Shown: positions 17,033-25,945, numbered from the stretch's first letter. The stretch is 64,000 nucleotides of DNA from Palsa-465 sp963800475 (GCA_963800475.1 CAWDAZ010000002.1:496001-560000); one strand, 5' to 3'. Made by a program: numbers and translations. The notes: generated from the sequence alone by a model not told the origin.

Positions 17033-18535
17033 ATGTCCAGGGTGACCTTGAAAGGAATTCGGGGCCGTCTGCTTGTCGGGGTGCTTGTCGCTGTCGCGAT
17101 GCTGTGCTCAGCGCAGGCGAGCTTCGCGCTACCACTGATCGGTCCTCCCGTCCCCATCGGGGTTCCCACAATCTCGGGTACCGCTCAGCAGGGGCAGATC
17201 CTGACGTGCTCGGGGGCTTCCGTGAATTGGACGAACGTCGACGGCACGACCACGTACACATACGCGTGGCAGCGCAACGCATTAACCCAGATCGGCACCG
17301 GTGCCACGTACACCGTGACGGCCGCCGACCTCGGCCAGGCGGTTACCTGCACGGAGACCGCATCAGACAGCGGCGGAAGCACGACCTCGCTGCCGAGCTT
17401 GCCGGCCACGCCGACCGCTGCGCTTGCGCCGGTCAATGTGACGCCGCCTTCGATCACGGGCACGGCTCAGCAGGGGCAGACGGTGACGTGCTCAACACAG
17501 CCCGGCGATTGGCTGAACAGCCCAACCGGCTATACGTACAGCTGGCAGCGCAACGTGACGACCACGATCAGCACGGGCCAGACCTACACGTTGACCGGCG
17601 CGGATGTCAACCAGGCGATCACGTGCCAGGTCGTCGCGTCGAACTCCGGTGGAATGAGCCTTCCCGCGACCAGCCTGCCGATCATTCCGGGCGCTCCCGC
17701 GGCCGGCACGATTCCGGTACTCGAGGCTCCGCCGGCGATCTCAGGCACCGCCGCGCAGGGTCAGACCGTGACGTGCTCGCCGGGAACGTGGACGAACAGC
17801 CCGACCAGCTTCACGTACAGCTGGCAGCGCAACGTTGCGACGGCGATCGGCGCGACCAGCACGTACACGCTGACCGCCGCGGACGTAAACGCGGCGATCA
17901 CGTGCATGGTGGTCGCGCATAACGCCTCGGGCGACAGCTTGCCTGCGATCAGCCTTCCGATGGTGCCTGTGGCTGCGAGCTCGAACGGCGGCAGCTCCGG
18001 CGGCACAACGGGTGGAAACACCGGCGGAAACAGTGGCGGCAACACGGGCGGAAACACCGGCGGTGGCGGCGGGGGCGGCGGCAAGGTACACGCCCCGACG
18101 CTCCGCTCCTTCTCGGTGACGCCCCACACGGTCATCGTCCTGGTCCGCGGCAAGCACCGCACCACCAAGGGCACGACCTTCCAATATGCACTCGACAGCC
18201 GGGCTGGACTGCTGATCGAAATCCAGCAGCACCTCGCCGGGCGCCTCCAGGGCGGCCATTGCGTCGCCGCCACGGCCCGCAACCGGAAGGCCCGCTCGTG
18301 CACCCGCTGGGTGACCGTCAAGCTCCTGAAGGTGACCAGCGCCAAGGCGGGCACGAGCCGGCTCCAGTTCGCGGGACGGATCGGCGCGCACCTGGTCGCG
18401 GTCGGGACATATCGCGCGTACGCGGCCGCGGTCAACGCCGGTGGATGGTCGAAGGTCCGGTCGGTGTCGTTCGTCGTCAAGTCAAAGCTCGTGGCGCCGC
18501 ATCGCCCACGGCGCCCGAGCCACCACCGGCACTAG
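17033..18535 (+). CDS. Secreted protein with three Ig-like repeats, Gly/Asn/Thr linker and basic C-terminus
   Basis: 500 residues from ATG. Residues 1-33 are a signal peptide (Arg/Lys n-region, LLVGVLVAVAMLCSA core). Three repeats of about 85 residues follow, each with ISGTAQQGQTVTCS, a YSWQRN core and a TLTAADVNQAITC strand; the paired Cys of each repeat may form a disulfide outside the cell. A linker rich in GGN/GGT (about 310-345) leads to a C-terminal domain ending in an Arg/Pro/His-rich tail. The repeats resemble the extracellular repeats common in Thermoleophilia. Likely an exposed wall or matrix protein; no enzyme motif. The open frame upstream of 17033 is methyltransferase shadow. Confidence 0.82.
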   Translation: MSRVTLKGIRGRLLVGVLVAVAMLCSAQASFALPLIGPPVPIGVPTISGTAQQGQILTCSGASVNWTNVDGTTTYTYAWQRNALTQIGTGATYTVTAADLGQAVTCTETASDSGGSTTSLPSLPATPTAALAPVNVTPPSITGTAQQGQTVTCSTQPGDWLNSPTGYTYSWQRNVTTTISTGQTYTLTGADVNQAITCQVVASNSGGMSLPATSLPIIPGAPAAGTIPVLEAPPAISGTAAQGQTVTCSPGTWTNSPTSFTYSWQRNVATAIGATSTYTLTAADVNAAITCMVVAHNASGDSLPAISLPMVPVAASSNGGSSGGTTGGNTGGNSGGNTGGNTGGGGGGGGKVHAPTLRSFSVTPHTVIVLVRGKHRTTKGTTFQYALDSRAGLLIEIQQHLAGRLQGGHCVAATARNRKARSCTRWVTVKLLKVTSAKAGTSRLQFAGRIGAHLVAVGTYRAYAAAVNAGGWSKVRSVSFVVKSKLVAPHRPRRPSHHRH

Positions 18536-18555
18536 CTCCTAGCCGGCTCGAGCGG

Positions 18556-19569
18556 TCAGCCGTTGCCGGGCTCGGCGGCGGGCTCGCGGACCCACTCGGC
18601 TCCCTTGCCGCCGGCCATCTGGTGCTCGATCACGTCCGCGAGGATCTCATCAAGGAGCGCGGTCGGCTCCCAACCGGTGGCGGCGGTCACCTTGGTCAGG
18701 TCGGGCACCCGCTGCGGCATGTCCTCGAAGCCCTCGCCGTATGCCTCTGTGTACGGGATCAGCGAGATATCCGAGCTGGACTCGGTCGCCAGCTTGACGC
18801 GCTCGGCCAGCTCGAGCATCGAGACCTCCTCGGTTGACCCGACGTTGAACACCTCGCCATACAGGTCCTCGCGCTCGGCCATGTCTGCGAGCAGCCGGGT
18901 GACGTCGCGCACGTGGCAGAAGCAGCGCCGCTGCTCGCCTGACCCGAACACGGTGATCGTCTGTCCGGCGAGCGCCTGGCGCACGAACGTCGGGACGACC
19001 ATTCCATACTGCCCGGTCTGGCGGGGTCCGACGGTGTTGAACAGGCGGCCCACGACGACCGGCAGGCCACGCTCGCGTTGGTAGGCGATCGCGAGGAACT
19101 CGTCGAGCGCCTTCGAGCACGCGTACGCCCATCGACCGCGGGTCGTCGCTCCCATCACGATGTCGCCGTCCTCGCGGAACGGCAGGCTGGCCGACTTGCC
19201 GTACACCTCGCTGGTCGAGGCGACGAACACTGGCTTACGCTTCTTGTTGGCCTGCGAGAGCACGATCTCGGTGCAGTGCACGTTGGTCTCGATCGTCCGG
19301 ACGGGGCTGTCGACGATCAGCTGCACGCCGACCGCCGCGGCGAGGTGGTACACGTAGTCGGCGTCGTCGACCAGCTCGGCCACGACGCGGCTCTTGTGGC
19401 AACTGTCGATCGTGTAGCTGAAGCCCGGCTCCCCCCGCAGATGTCGGACGTTGGACATCGATCCGGTCGACAGGTCGTCGAGCGCATGGACTGTGTGTCC
19501 CTGGCCGAGCAGCCGCTCGGCCAGGTGCGACCCGATGAACCCTGCTCCTCCGGTGATTAGAACGTGCAT
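18556..19569 (-). CDS. NAD-dependent epimerase/dehydratase (extended SDR, UDP-sugar type)
   Basis: 337 residues. GGAGFIGSH is the NAD-binding glycine motif, ASTSEVYGKSA holds the catalytic Ser/Thr, and YACSK provides the catalytic Tyr and Lys. The C-terminal half (VFGSGEQRRCFCHVRDV) matches UDP-sugar epimerases and UDP-glucuronate decarboxylases; which reaction is run is unclear. It should supply a nucleotide sugar to nearby glycosyltransferases. GGAGGGG sits just upstream of the ATG as a ribosome site and TAGCTT about 27 nt further upstream may be the -10 box, so this transcript is leadered. Confidence 0.9.
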   Translation of the reverse strand: MHVLITGGAGFIGSHLAERLLGQGHTVHALDDLSTGSMSNVRHLRGEPGFSYTIDSCHKSRVVAELVDDADYVYHLAAAVGVQLIVDSPVRTIETNVHCTEIVLSQANKKRKPVFVASTSEVYGKSASLPFREDGDIVMGATTRGRWAYACSKALDEFLAIAYQRERGLPVVVGRLFNTVGPRQTGQYGMVVPTFVRQALAGQTITVFGSGEQRRCFCHVRDVTRLLADMAEREDLYGEVFNVGSTEEVSMLELAERVKLATESSSDISLIPYTEAYGEGFEDMPQRVPDLTKVTAATGWEPTALLDEILADVIEHQMAGGKGAEWVREPAAEPGNG

Positions 19570-19637
19570 CGCCCCTCCGCGCTGCTGTTCGGTAGGAAGC
19601 TACCACGCGCCCGATCGTCGCCACCCGCGTGGCCGCG

Positions 19638-19643
19638 TACGCT
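19638..19643 (+). promoter_or_regulatory. -10 box (TACGCT) before GT4 gene
   Basis: TACGCT ends eight bases before the GTG at 19652, matching the TAnnnT spacing of leaderless promoters elsewhere in the window. Confidence 0.42.
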
Positions 19644-19651
19644 CCCGCGCG

Positions 19652-20692
19652 GTGCGGGTGCTGCTCGACACGACCTACGCGCGGCGAGCGCCGTTCTCCG
19701 GGACCGCCGTCTACCTCGACCGGCTAACCGACGCGCTGGGGGCGACCGGGGCCGTCGAGGTGGTGACGGTGGCCAACCGTCGCCGCAGGGCGTCCGCCGG
19801 CGGAGGGGCGGGGAGCGTCCGCAACCTGCTCTCCGACCGGTGGTGGACCGGCTCCGAGCTGCCGCGGCTCGCACGCCGCGAGCGCGCTGACGTGATCCAC
19901 CACCCGCTGCCCGCGTACGCGCGGCGGGCGCGCGTCCCCCAGGTGGTGACGGTTATGGACCTCGCGTACGAGCGGCTGCCCGATTGCTTCGACCGCCGGT
20001 TTCGGGCCTATGCGCACACCGCCTACCGGCGGGCGGCGCTCGGGGCCGCCGCGGTGATCTGCCCGAGCGACACGACCGCCGGCGACGTTCGAGAGCTGTG
20101 GGGCGTCGACGCCGGCCGGATCGTGGTCGCGCCGCTCGGACCGGGTCAGGCACTCGCGCCGACCGCAGGCAACGACGACGGCCCGCCCAGTCATTTCCTG
20201 TACGTCGGCGATGCCGAGCCGCGCAAGAACCTGGTCGTGCTGCTCGAGGCCTACGCGAGCTACCGCGACGCGGAGCCCTCACCGTTGCCGCTGGTCCTAG
20301 CCGGGTCGGCGACCGCGTCCGGTCCCGGGATCGAGGTCCGCAACCGCTCGACCCCGGAGCAGCTGCGCTCGCTCTACGCGACCGCGATCGCGCTGGTCCA
20401 CCCCAGCCTGTACGAGGGCTTCGGTCTGACGGCACTCGAGGCGATGGCCGCCGGGGTCCCGGTGATCGCCGCGCAGGCGCCGGGGGTCAGCGAGGTGTGC
20501 GGTGACGCGGTGTGCTACGCCGATCCGCGCAGCCCCGCGTCGTTTGCCGCCGCGATGGCGCGGGTCGGGCGCGACCCCGCTCTCCGGGCCGACCTAACGG
20601 AGCGCGGCGGGTGCCGCGCCGCGCGGTTCTCGTGGGACCAGTGCGCACGCGCGCACATCTCCGCATACTCTCTTGCAGCGGACCACGCATGA
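19652..20692 (+). CDS. GT4-family glycosyltransferase
   Basis: 346 residues from GTG. VRVLLDTTYARRAPFSGTAV, TVMDLAYERLPDCFDRR, HFLYVGDAEPRKNLVVLLEAY and HPSLYEGFGLTALEAMAAG define a GT4 enzyme of the same subtype as the one at 11581. The longer open frame upstream overlaps the divergent epimerase and is not used. The stop overlaps the next ATG by 4 nt. Confidence 0.9.
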   Translation: MRVLLDTTYARRAPFSGTAVYLDRLTDALGATGAVEVVTVANRRRRASAGGGAGSVRNLLSDRWWTGSELPRLARRERADVIHHPLPAYARRARVPQVVTVMDLAYERLPDCFDRRFRAYAHTAYRRAALGAAAVICPSDTTAGDVRELWGVDAGRIVVAPLGPGQALAPTAGNDDGPPSHFLYVGDAEPRKNLVVLLEAYASYRDAEPSPLPLVLAGSATASGPGIEVRNRSTPEQLRSLYATAIALVHPSLYEGFGLTALEAMAAGVPVIAAQAPGVSEVCGDAVCYADPRSPASFAAAMARVGRDPALRADLTERGGCRAARFSWDQCARAHISAYSLAADHA

Positions 20693-21879
20693 AGATCGCG
20701 ATCCTGGGCACCCGGGGCATCCCAGCCTCCTACAGCGGCTTCGAGACGGCCGTCGAGCAGCTGGCCTCGCGGCTGAGTGCGCGGGGCCACGAGGTGGTCG
20801 TGTATTGCCGGCCGCACGTGGTCGATCGCCGGCTCCGCAGCTACAAGGGGGCGGAGCTGGTCCACCTCACCACGATCCAGAACAAGTATCTCGACACGTT
20901 CGTCCACACGTTCCGAGCCGCGCTGCACACCGCCAAGGTCACCAAGCCCGACGTGGCGCTGTTCTTCATCGCTGGCAACTCGCCCCTGTGCATGATCACC
21001 CGGCGCCGCGAGATTCCGGCTGTGATCAACATCGACGGGCTCGACTCCGATCGCGGCAAGTGGCCGGCGCTCGCCAAGGCGTACCTGCGATTTGCCGAGA
21101 GCCGCGCGCCCCGGTGGGCCGACCGCACGATCACCGACAGCCATGTCGTCGCGGAGATGTACGAGCGGCGGTACGGCAACCGGATCGGCGTGGTGCCGTA
21201 CGGAGTGGAGGATCCCGGCTTCGACGGGACCGAAACGCTCGAACGGCTGGGGCTGGAACCGCGCAAGTACATCCTCTTCGTCGGGCGGCTCGAGCCGGAG
21301 AACAACCCGCATCTGCTCGTCGAGGCGTTCGCGCGCGTCGGCGCCGAGCGGTCGCACGGGATGAAGCTCGCGGTCGTCGGAGGCGCTCCGTACGCGAGCG
21401 ACTACATCCGGCAGGTGTGGCGGTCGGCCGACCCACGGGTGGTGTTCCCCGGATACGTGTTCGGGCGCGGCTACTGGGAGCTCCAGCGCCACGCGTACCT
21501 GTTCTGCGCCCCGACCGAGGTCGGCGGCACGCATCCTGTGATCCTCGAGGCGATGGCTGCCGGCAACTGCGTGCTCGTCAACGACCACGCTCCCAACGTC
21601 GAGACCGTCGGCGACGCAGGGATCTACTTCCGCGGGCGCTCCGGGATCGACGATCTGACCCGCAAACTCGACCGGCTGCTGAACGATCCCGCGCTGGTCG
21701 AGCGCTACCGAGCACGCGCACTGACGCGGGCCACCAACTACTCCTGGGAGGCGGTCACCGACGAGTACGAGCGGCTGCTGGTGGAGGCGTGCGAGGCACG
21801 CGGCCACGGGCCGCTGCCACCATCGATGATCGACGAAGAGCGGATCGACCTCGCCGTCGTCCGCTCGGCCGTGGCGTAG
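20689..21879 (+). CDS. GT4 glycosyltransferase with DUF1972-type N-terminus (rhamnosyltransferase-like)
   Basis: 396 residues from the ATG at 20689. The N-terminus IAILGTRGIPASYSGFETAV is the hallmark of the DUF1972/GT4 family that includes rhamnosyltransferases of exopolysaccharide clusters. NIDGLDSDRGKWP and the donor half YILFVGRLEPENNPHLLVEAF, TEVGGTHPVILEAMAAGN follow. Second gene of a two-gene unit; a GC-rich spacer without a gene follows. Confidence 0.92.
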   Translation: MKIAILGTRGIPASYSGFETAVEQLASRLSARGHEVVVYCRPHVVDRRLRSYKGAELVHLTTIQNKYLDTFVHTFRAALHTAKVTKPDVALFFIAGNSPLCMITRRREIPAVINIDGLDSDRGKWPALAKAYLRFAESRAPRWADRTITDSHVVAEMYERRYGNRIGVVPYGVEDPGFDGTETLERLGLEPRKYILFVGRLEPENNPHLLVEAFARVGAERSHGMKLAVVGGAPYASDYIRQVWRSADPRVVFPGYVFGRGYWELQRHAYLFCAPTEVGGTHPVILEAMAAGNCVLVNDHAPNVETVGDAGIYFRGRSGIDDLTRKLDRLLNDPALVERYRARALTRATNYSWEAVTDEYERLLVEACEARGHGPLPPSMIDEERIDLAVVRSAVA

Positions 21880-22181
21880 CGACAGCTAAGCGGGCGCCGC
21901 CGACGGGGTCGCGGCCGACGCCAGGACGGGCGCCGGGGCCGGGGCCGCGCTGAGGCCGGGGCCGCGCTGGGGCCGGGGCCGCGCCGCGGTTAGTACGACA
22001 CACCCCTTCGGCCCGCGGGGACCGTGTCGGGTTATCCGCGCGCACCGGGGGTTTCCTGACACGCACCCGGCCCCGACGCTGGGTATGTCGTCGTATCCGC
22101 GCGTAGGTGACCCGCCGGGGTGGGCGACCCGGCGGCTGAGCGACCGGCGGCCAGGCGACCGGGCGACTAAGCGGCTAGCGC
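21880..22181. other. Convergent intergenic spacer, 302 nt, no gene
   Basis: Lies between the ends of two convergent genes. It holds three copies of a 17-bp GC repeat (21937-21987), an imperfect hairpin with CGACAC/GTGTCG arms at about 21997-22029, and a direct repeat TATCCGCGCG at 22033-22042 and 22094-22103. No credible coding frame or RNA gene seen. Probably termination signals for both sides. Confidence 0.5.
21937..21987. repeat. 17-bp tandem repeat, three copies
   Basis: Unit GGCCGGGGCCGCGCTGA occurs at 21937-21953, again at 21954-21970 (last base G) and a third time at 21971-21987 with two changes. Each unit is itself partly self-complementary. Confidence 0.7.
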
Positions 22182-22625
22182 CTAGGCGGGAAACTCGGCA
22201 GCGGGCTGGTCGCTGCGCGAGGGAAACTCGTCCGCGGGCTGATCGCCCGCGGCGGTGCTCGAGCCCGGCTCCGGGAACCGTCCGGCCTCCACGCGCGCGA
22301 TCGAGTCGAGCTGCCGGGAGAGCGATTCCATGTCCTGGAGCAGCCTGCGACGCTCGTCCAGCAGCCGCTCGGCGCTGTCGTCCAGCTCCCGGACGCGGTT
22401 CTCGGCCGCAGCGATCAGCTGGTCGGTCTCATGGCGAGCCGACGCCCGCAGCTCGGCGACCTCGTGCTGCGCGGTCGCCCACAGCTCCTCGACCTCGCTC
22501 CGCGCCGTCGCGCGGAGCTCGGTGACCTCCGTGTTCGCGGTCGCTCGGAGCTCGGTCACCTCCGTGTTCGCGGTCGCGCGGAGCTCGGTGACCTCCGTGT
22601 TCGCGGTCGCTCGGAGCTCGGTCAC
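22182..22625 (-). CDS. Hendecad-repeat coiled-coil protein; probably the C-terminal part of the DivIVA-like gene
   Basis: 147 residues from a GTG overlapping the upstream stop (GTGA). It opens with 11-residue repeats, VTELRATANTE three times then degenerating (VTELRATARSE, VEELWATAQHE, VAELRASARHE and so on to about residue 95), followed by a helical stretch and an Asp/Pro/Ser-rich tail. Hendecads form long, often right-handed, coiled coils. The repeat register continues upstream into the other frame (AEQTRQTANAE), and the junction lacks one G relative to the repeat unit. I infer one original gene split by a single-base deletion, though coupled translation of two genes is possible. Confidence 0.6.
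   Translation of the reverse strand: MTELRATANTEVTELRATANTEVTELRATANTEVTELRATARSEVEELWATAQHEVAELRASARHETDQLIAAAENRVRELDDSAERLLDERRRLLQDMESLSRQLDSIARVEAGRFPEPGSSTAAGDQPADEFPSRSDQPAAEFPA
22494..22625 (-). repeat. 33-bp tandem coding repeat (11-residue hendecads)
   Basis: Four 33-bp units, three nearly identical (22625-22593, 22592-22560, 22559-22527) and a fourth diverged (22526-22494). They encode VTELRATANTE. Close identity suggests recent slippage expansion. Confidence 0.85.
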
Positions 22626-23032
22626 TCGGCGTTCGCCGTTTGGCGCGTCTGCTCCGCCTCACGGGTGGCGGCGGACATCGTCTCGGCTGCGTCGCGCTCG
22701 GTCTGCGCGTCGAGCTCGTCCGCCCGGTCACGAGCGCGGGTGGTGATCTCCTGAGCCGATTGCTGTGCGCGCAGCAGCACGTCGCGGGTCTCGTCGGTGA
22801 TCTCCTCGATCGCCCGCGTGACCGCGGCGCTCGGCGTCGCCGACGCCTCGAGCTCGGCGATCACTTGCCGAACCCGCTCCACGTAGCTGTCGACGGCCTC
22901 GCGCTCGTACCCGCGCACCGCCTGGGGAAATTGCGCCTGCAGCACCGCCTCGACCCTCCGAGAGCGCTCCGCCGTCCTTTCGCGCGGCCATTGGAACGCG
23001 TCACCTCCGCCGACCTCGTCGAGAATTTCCAT
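22622..23032 (-). CDS. DivIVA-like coiled-coil protein, N-terminal part
   Basis: 136 residues from ATG 23032; ATG 23044 is possible, but TAGCAT at 23043-23048 overlaps it and would be a -10 box for a leaderless start at 23032. Residues about 20-60 (FPQAVRGYEREAVDSYVERVRQVIAEL) have the DivIVA-domain pattern of aromatic-Arg-Gly-Tyr then Val-Asp-x-Tyr-Val, followed by coiled coil with Ala/Glu/Arg periodicity. DivIVA proteins mark curved membrane and scaffold polar wall growth in actinobacteria; a role in placing the glycan machinery is speculative. Ends in TGA within the next GTG (see 22182-22625). Confidence 0.65.
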   Translation of the reverse strand: MEILDEVGGGDAFQWPRERTAERSRRVEAVLQAQFPQAVRGYEREAVDSYVERVRQVIAELEASATPSAAVTRAIEEITDETRDVLLRAQQSAQEITTRARDRADELDAQTERDAAETMSAATREAEQTRQTANAE

Positions 23033-23042
23033 GCCGGGCGGC

Positions 23043-23048
23043 ATGCTA
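23043..23048 (-). promoter_or_regulatory. -10 box (TAGCAT) before DivIVA-like gene
   Basis: TAGCAT lies ten bases before the ATG at 23032 on the minus strand, within the window-wide TAnnnT pattern. Confidence 0.38.
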
Positions 23049-23049
23049 C

Positions 23050-25152
23050 TCAGCCGTCAACCGAGGTGCAGAAACCGGCGGGGTCGGTGCTGATCTGGGT
23101 CTGGCCCGGGGCGAGCGCGAGCGCGCGCGCGAGCTCGGCTCGCGCGGCAGCGGACCGGCCGCCGCCCAGGTCATAGCAGCCGAGCCTCGCCCAGGTCTCG
23201 GGATTGGACGGCTGCACCGAGGTCGCCTTGATCAGCTCCCGGCGGGCGGCGACGTGCTCGCCTGCGCCGCTTTGGATCGCGGCCAGCAGCCACAGCGGGT
23301 CAACTGACACGGGGTCGCTCACCTGCGCCTGCCGGGCGTCCGTCAGCGCGGCGGCCGTGTTGCCGCGGGTCGCCTGAGCCACGGCGGCGTCGTACGCGTC
23401 GGCGGAGCGAAGCGGCTGGACGATCCCCCACGCGGCGGCCACCGCCGCGACGACCACGGCCGCGACGAGTGCGGCGGCAGCGGGTGAGCGTGACAGCTGC
23501 CGCCGCCCGGCCAGCCGCCCCACCGGCGCCTCGAGCGGCCCGCGGCCTGCGAGCCAGCCGGCGGCCACGAGTGCCATCACGGCGGTCCCCGGGATGAACC
23601 AGGTCCAGTCGATCAGCGAGTGCAGCCCGAAGATCAACACCACCACCGCCAGCGTCAGCAGCCCGGCATGCTCGGCCGCGTACTCGGGGGGCGGCGCCCT
23701 GAGCGCCGTCGCGAACCGCGCGGGCCGGCGCACCCCGAGCGCTCGGCCTGCCGCCACCAGCCATCCGACCAGCAGCGCGACGTTCAGCGCGATCCCGATC
23801 AGCCCGAAGTCGGCAAACGTCTCGAGCGGGTAGCCATGGGCATGATCGACGTGGGCATGCAGTGCGTTCCAGACGCCGCTGGTGTAGCGGCCCTGGGCGG
23901 TCGAGAAGCCGAGCGCTCCGACGCCGGCCACGAGGTGGTGCTCGCCGATCTTGAGCGCTTCGCTCCAGTAGTGCGGTCGGCTGTTTGACAATTGGACGAG
24001 GCGTCCGGGTTGATCGCCCACGACACCGTTGGGATTTGTGAGCGTGTTCCAGATGTGAGAGACCTCGCCTGTCAGCCCGCGCGAGGAGGCCGCCAGCGCG
24101 GCGATCCCCGCCACCGGCAGCAGCCCGACCAGCGCGATCAGGACGATGCCGGTGCGACGGCGGAGCTCGGGCGAGACGGGCACGCGATCGGTCGCGAACG
24201 CCGTTGCGAAGCCGGTGGCGGTCGCCAGTGCCAGGACCACGAGCAATACGAGACCGAACGAGTGACCCGCTCCCGTCCGCGCCGCGATCCCGACGCCGTC
24301 GGCAGAGATCGAGCGCGTCGACAGCGCCCAGATCGAGATCGCCGCCCCTCCCACGGCGCCGACGGCAATGATCATCGCGCCGCGCAGCCGCAGCGGGACG
24401 AGCGCGAACCAGAAGGCCGTCCCGATCACCGCGACGATCAGCGCGCCTCGCGAGTAGGAGAGGAGCAGCGCCGGGATCAGGATCGCGATCGCCGGCACCG
24501 TGAGCGCCCTCAGGGCCGGGGCCTGGTCGCGCCTGGCACCGGCCCACAGGCAGGCGGGAATTCCCATCGCCGCCATCAGCCCGACCGCATTCCAGTAGTC
24601 GAACGGGGCTCGCAGCCGGCCGAGCGGATCCCCGGAGTCGAGCGTCGCCGGGAACACCTTCACGATCAGCGCGTACAGGCTGATCGCCGTCGCGGCAGTC
24701 GCGATCCCGCCAACCACCGCGCGCCAACGGCGGGGCCACATCCGGGCGAGCCCGGCGGCGGCTGCGAACGCCCCCAGATACGACAGCGTCCGATTGGCCT
24801 CGAGCCACGAGTTGGCCGGTTGCACCGACCAGCCGATCGACGCATACGAGAGCGCCGCGAGGCCTCCGAACAGCAGCAGCGTGGTACCGCCCCACAGCGG
24901 CCGTGCGGGGCTGAGCACCGCCAGCGCGACGGCGACGGCGGCGGTGAGCGCGACCAGAGCGACCTGGACCCACGTGTTCTGCGCCAGATCGACTCCGCCC
25001 GAACCGGCGAGCGAGACGAGGATCACGACGAGCGCGAACGCGAGCCCGATCAGTAGGTCGGCGCTGGCCGGCCGCGTGCGCACGCGGCCGATCGGGGTCG
25101 CCCCTCCCGATCGCGAACCGGCGCGCCGGGGCGCGGTGAGTAGGGACGACAT
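23050..25152 (-). CDS. O-antigen ligase/polymerase-like membrane protein with C-terminal TPR region
   Basis: 700 residues from the ATG at 25152 (a TTG 21 nt upstream is less likely). About a dozen hydrophobic helices span residues 30-580. The Wzy_C-type periplasmic block lies near 395-450 (HYWSEALKIGEHHLVAGVG, then HAHVDHAHGYPLETFADFG), the region that carries the conserved His of WaaL-type ligases. Residues about 590-700 are helical repeats (AALTDARQAQVSDPVSVDPL, ARRELIKATSVQPSNPETWA) of TPR type. It should polymerise or ligate lipid-linked glycan outside the membrane. TACGCT 11 nt upstream is a candidate -10 box. Confidence 0.86.
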   Translation of the reverse strand: MSSLLTAPRRAGSRSGGATPIGRVRTRPASADLLIGLAFALVVILVSLAGSGGVDLAQNTWVQVALVALTAAVAVALAVLSPARPLWGGTTLLLFGGLAALSYASIGWSVQPANSWLEANRTLSYLGAFAAAAGLARMWPRRWRAVVGGIATAATAISLYALIVKVFPATLDSGDPLGRLRAPFDYWNAVGLMAAMGIPACLWAGARRDQAPALRALTVPAIAILIPALLLSYSRGALIVAVIGTAFWFALVPLRLRGAMIIAVGAVGGAAISIWALSTRSISADGVGIAARTGAGHSFGLVLLVVLALATATGFATAFATDRVPVSPELRRRTGIVLIALVGLLPVAGIAALAASSRGLTGEVSHIWNTLTNPNGVVGDQPGRLVQLSNSRPHYWSEALKIGEHHLVAGVGALGFSTAQGRYTSGVWNALHAHVDHAHGYPLETFADFGLIGIALNVALLVGWLVAAGRALGVRRPARFATALRAPPPEYAAEHAGLLTLAVVVLIFGLHSLIDWTWFIPGTAVMALVAAGWLAGRGPLEAPVGRLAGRRQLSRSPAAAALVAAVVVAAVAAAWGIVQPLRSADAYDAAVAQATRGNTAAALTDARQAQVSDPVSVDPLWLLAAIQSGAGEHVAARRELIKATSVQPSNPETWARLGCYDLGGGRSAAARAELARALALAPGQTQISTDPAGFCTSVDG

Positions 25153-25163
25153 CGGTGCCGGCG

Positions 25164-25169
25164 AGCGTA
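25164..25169 (-). promoter_or_regulatory. -10 box (TACGCT) before ligase-like gene
   Basis: On the minus strand TACGCT ends 11 bases before the ATG at 25152 and favours that start over the TTG upstream, which would overlap the box. Confidence 0.38.
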
Positions 25170-25192
25170 GCAACGGCGCCTGGCCGCAGCCC

Positions 25193-25942
25193 CTATCGGC
25201 GGCGCGCGATCAGCAGCAGCGTGTGGCCAAATGGCGCCGCCCGTGGCCTGGAACCGAGCGTGTCGAGCGGCGCGAGTGCGGACTGCAGCGGGGGGGCGAG
25301 GCGTCGCCACAGATAGGTGACGGCATGCACCTCGGGCGCCAGCCCGGCCGCCCGTGCATCAGCCGCCAGCCGCCGGGGTGACAGCGGGATGTCGTCGGGC
25401 GTTCCGTGCAGCGCGGTCGCCACGCCGGTGCGGTTGGCGAGCGCGAGCGCGAGTCCGACCGGGTGAAACAGCCCCGGCTCGATCGCGACCATCGCGCCGC
25501 CCGGTCGAAGCAGCCGCGCGCCCTCGGCGAAGTATCGCTCGAGCGACCCGCGGAACGCCAGGTGATGCAGCAGCAGCCGGTACAGCACCACGTCGAACGA
25601 CCGGTCCGGTAGCCCGAGCCGGCCCGCGTAGCCGGCGAACGCGTGATCCGCGCGGCCGCTCTCTAGCACTCCCCGCACGCGGTCGGGCTCGGAGTCGACG
25701 CCCACCAGCCGGAACTCCGGTGCGGGGAACAGGTGCCGGCCGGGGTGCCATCCGCAGCCGACCGACAGCACCTCGCCGCGGCCGATGCCGAGACGGCGGT
25801 CGAGCAGCAAGCGCTCGCGCCGCATCATGTGCGCGTAGTAGCGCTCGAGCGTCGATCGCCGGCTGAGGCGATCGAGCACGTTTTCCGGGTCGTATTGCTC
25901 GGAGCCCGCGGGGAGCTCCGGTGCCGTCCGTGCCAAGATCAT
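25193..25942 (-). CDS. Class I SAM-dependent methyltransferase
   Basis: 249 residues from the ATG at 25942. VLSVGCGWHPGRHLF is motif I, LVGVDSEPDRV motif II and FDVVLYRLLLHHLAF the motif IV region with a His pair; GGAMVAIEPGLFHPVG follows. The N-terminal 50 residues are helical. Its start is only three bases from the divergent start at 25946, so each gene's promoter must lie within the other's coding region, or one start is misplaced. Substrate unknown; context suggests glycan or lipid methylation. Confidence 0.83.
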   Translation of the reverse strand: MILARTAPELPAGSEQYDPENVLDRLSRRSTLERYYAHMMRRERLLLDRRLGIGRGEVLSVGCGWHPGRHLFPAPEFRLVGVDSEPDRVRGVLESGRADHAFAGYAGRLGLPDRSFDVVLYRLLLHHLAFRGSLERYFAEGARLLRPGGAMVAIEPGLFHPVGLALALANRTGVATALHGTPDDIPLSPRRLAADARAAGLAPEVHAVTYLWRRLAPPLQSALAPLDTLGSRPRAAPFGHTLLLIARRR

Positions 25943-25945
25943 CGC

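Noticed and set aside
22494..22625. CRISPR-like array
   Set aside because: The 33-bp units are directly adjacent with no spacers and are an in-frame coding repeat.
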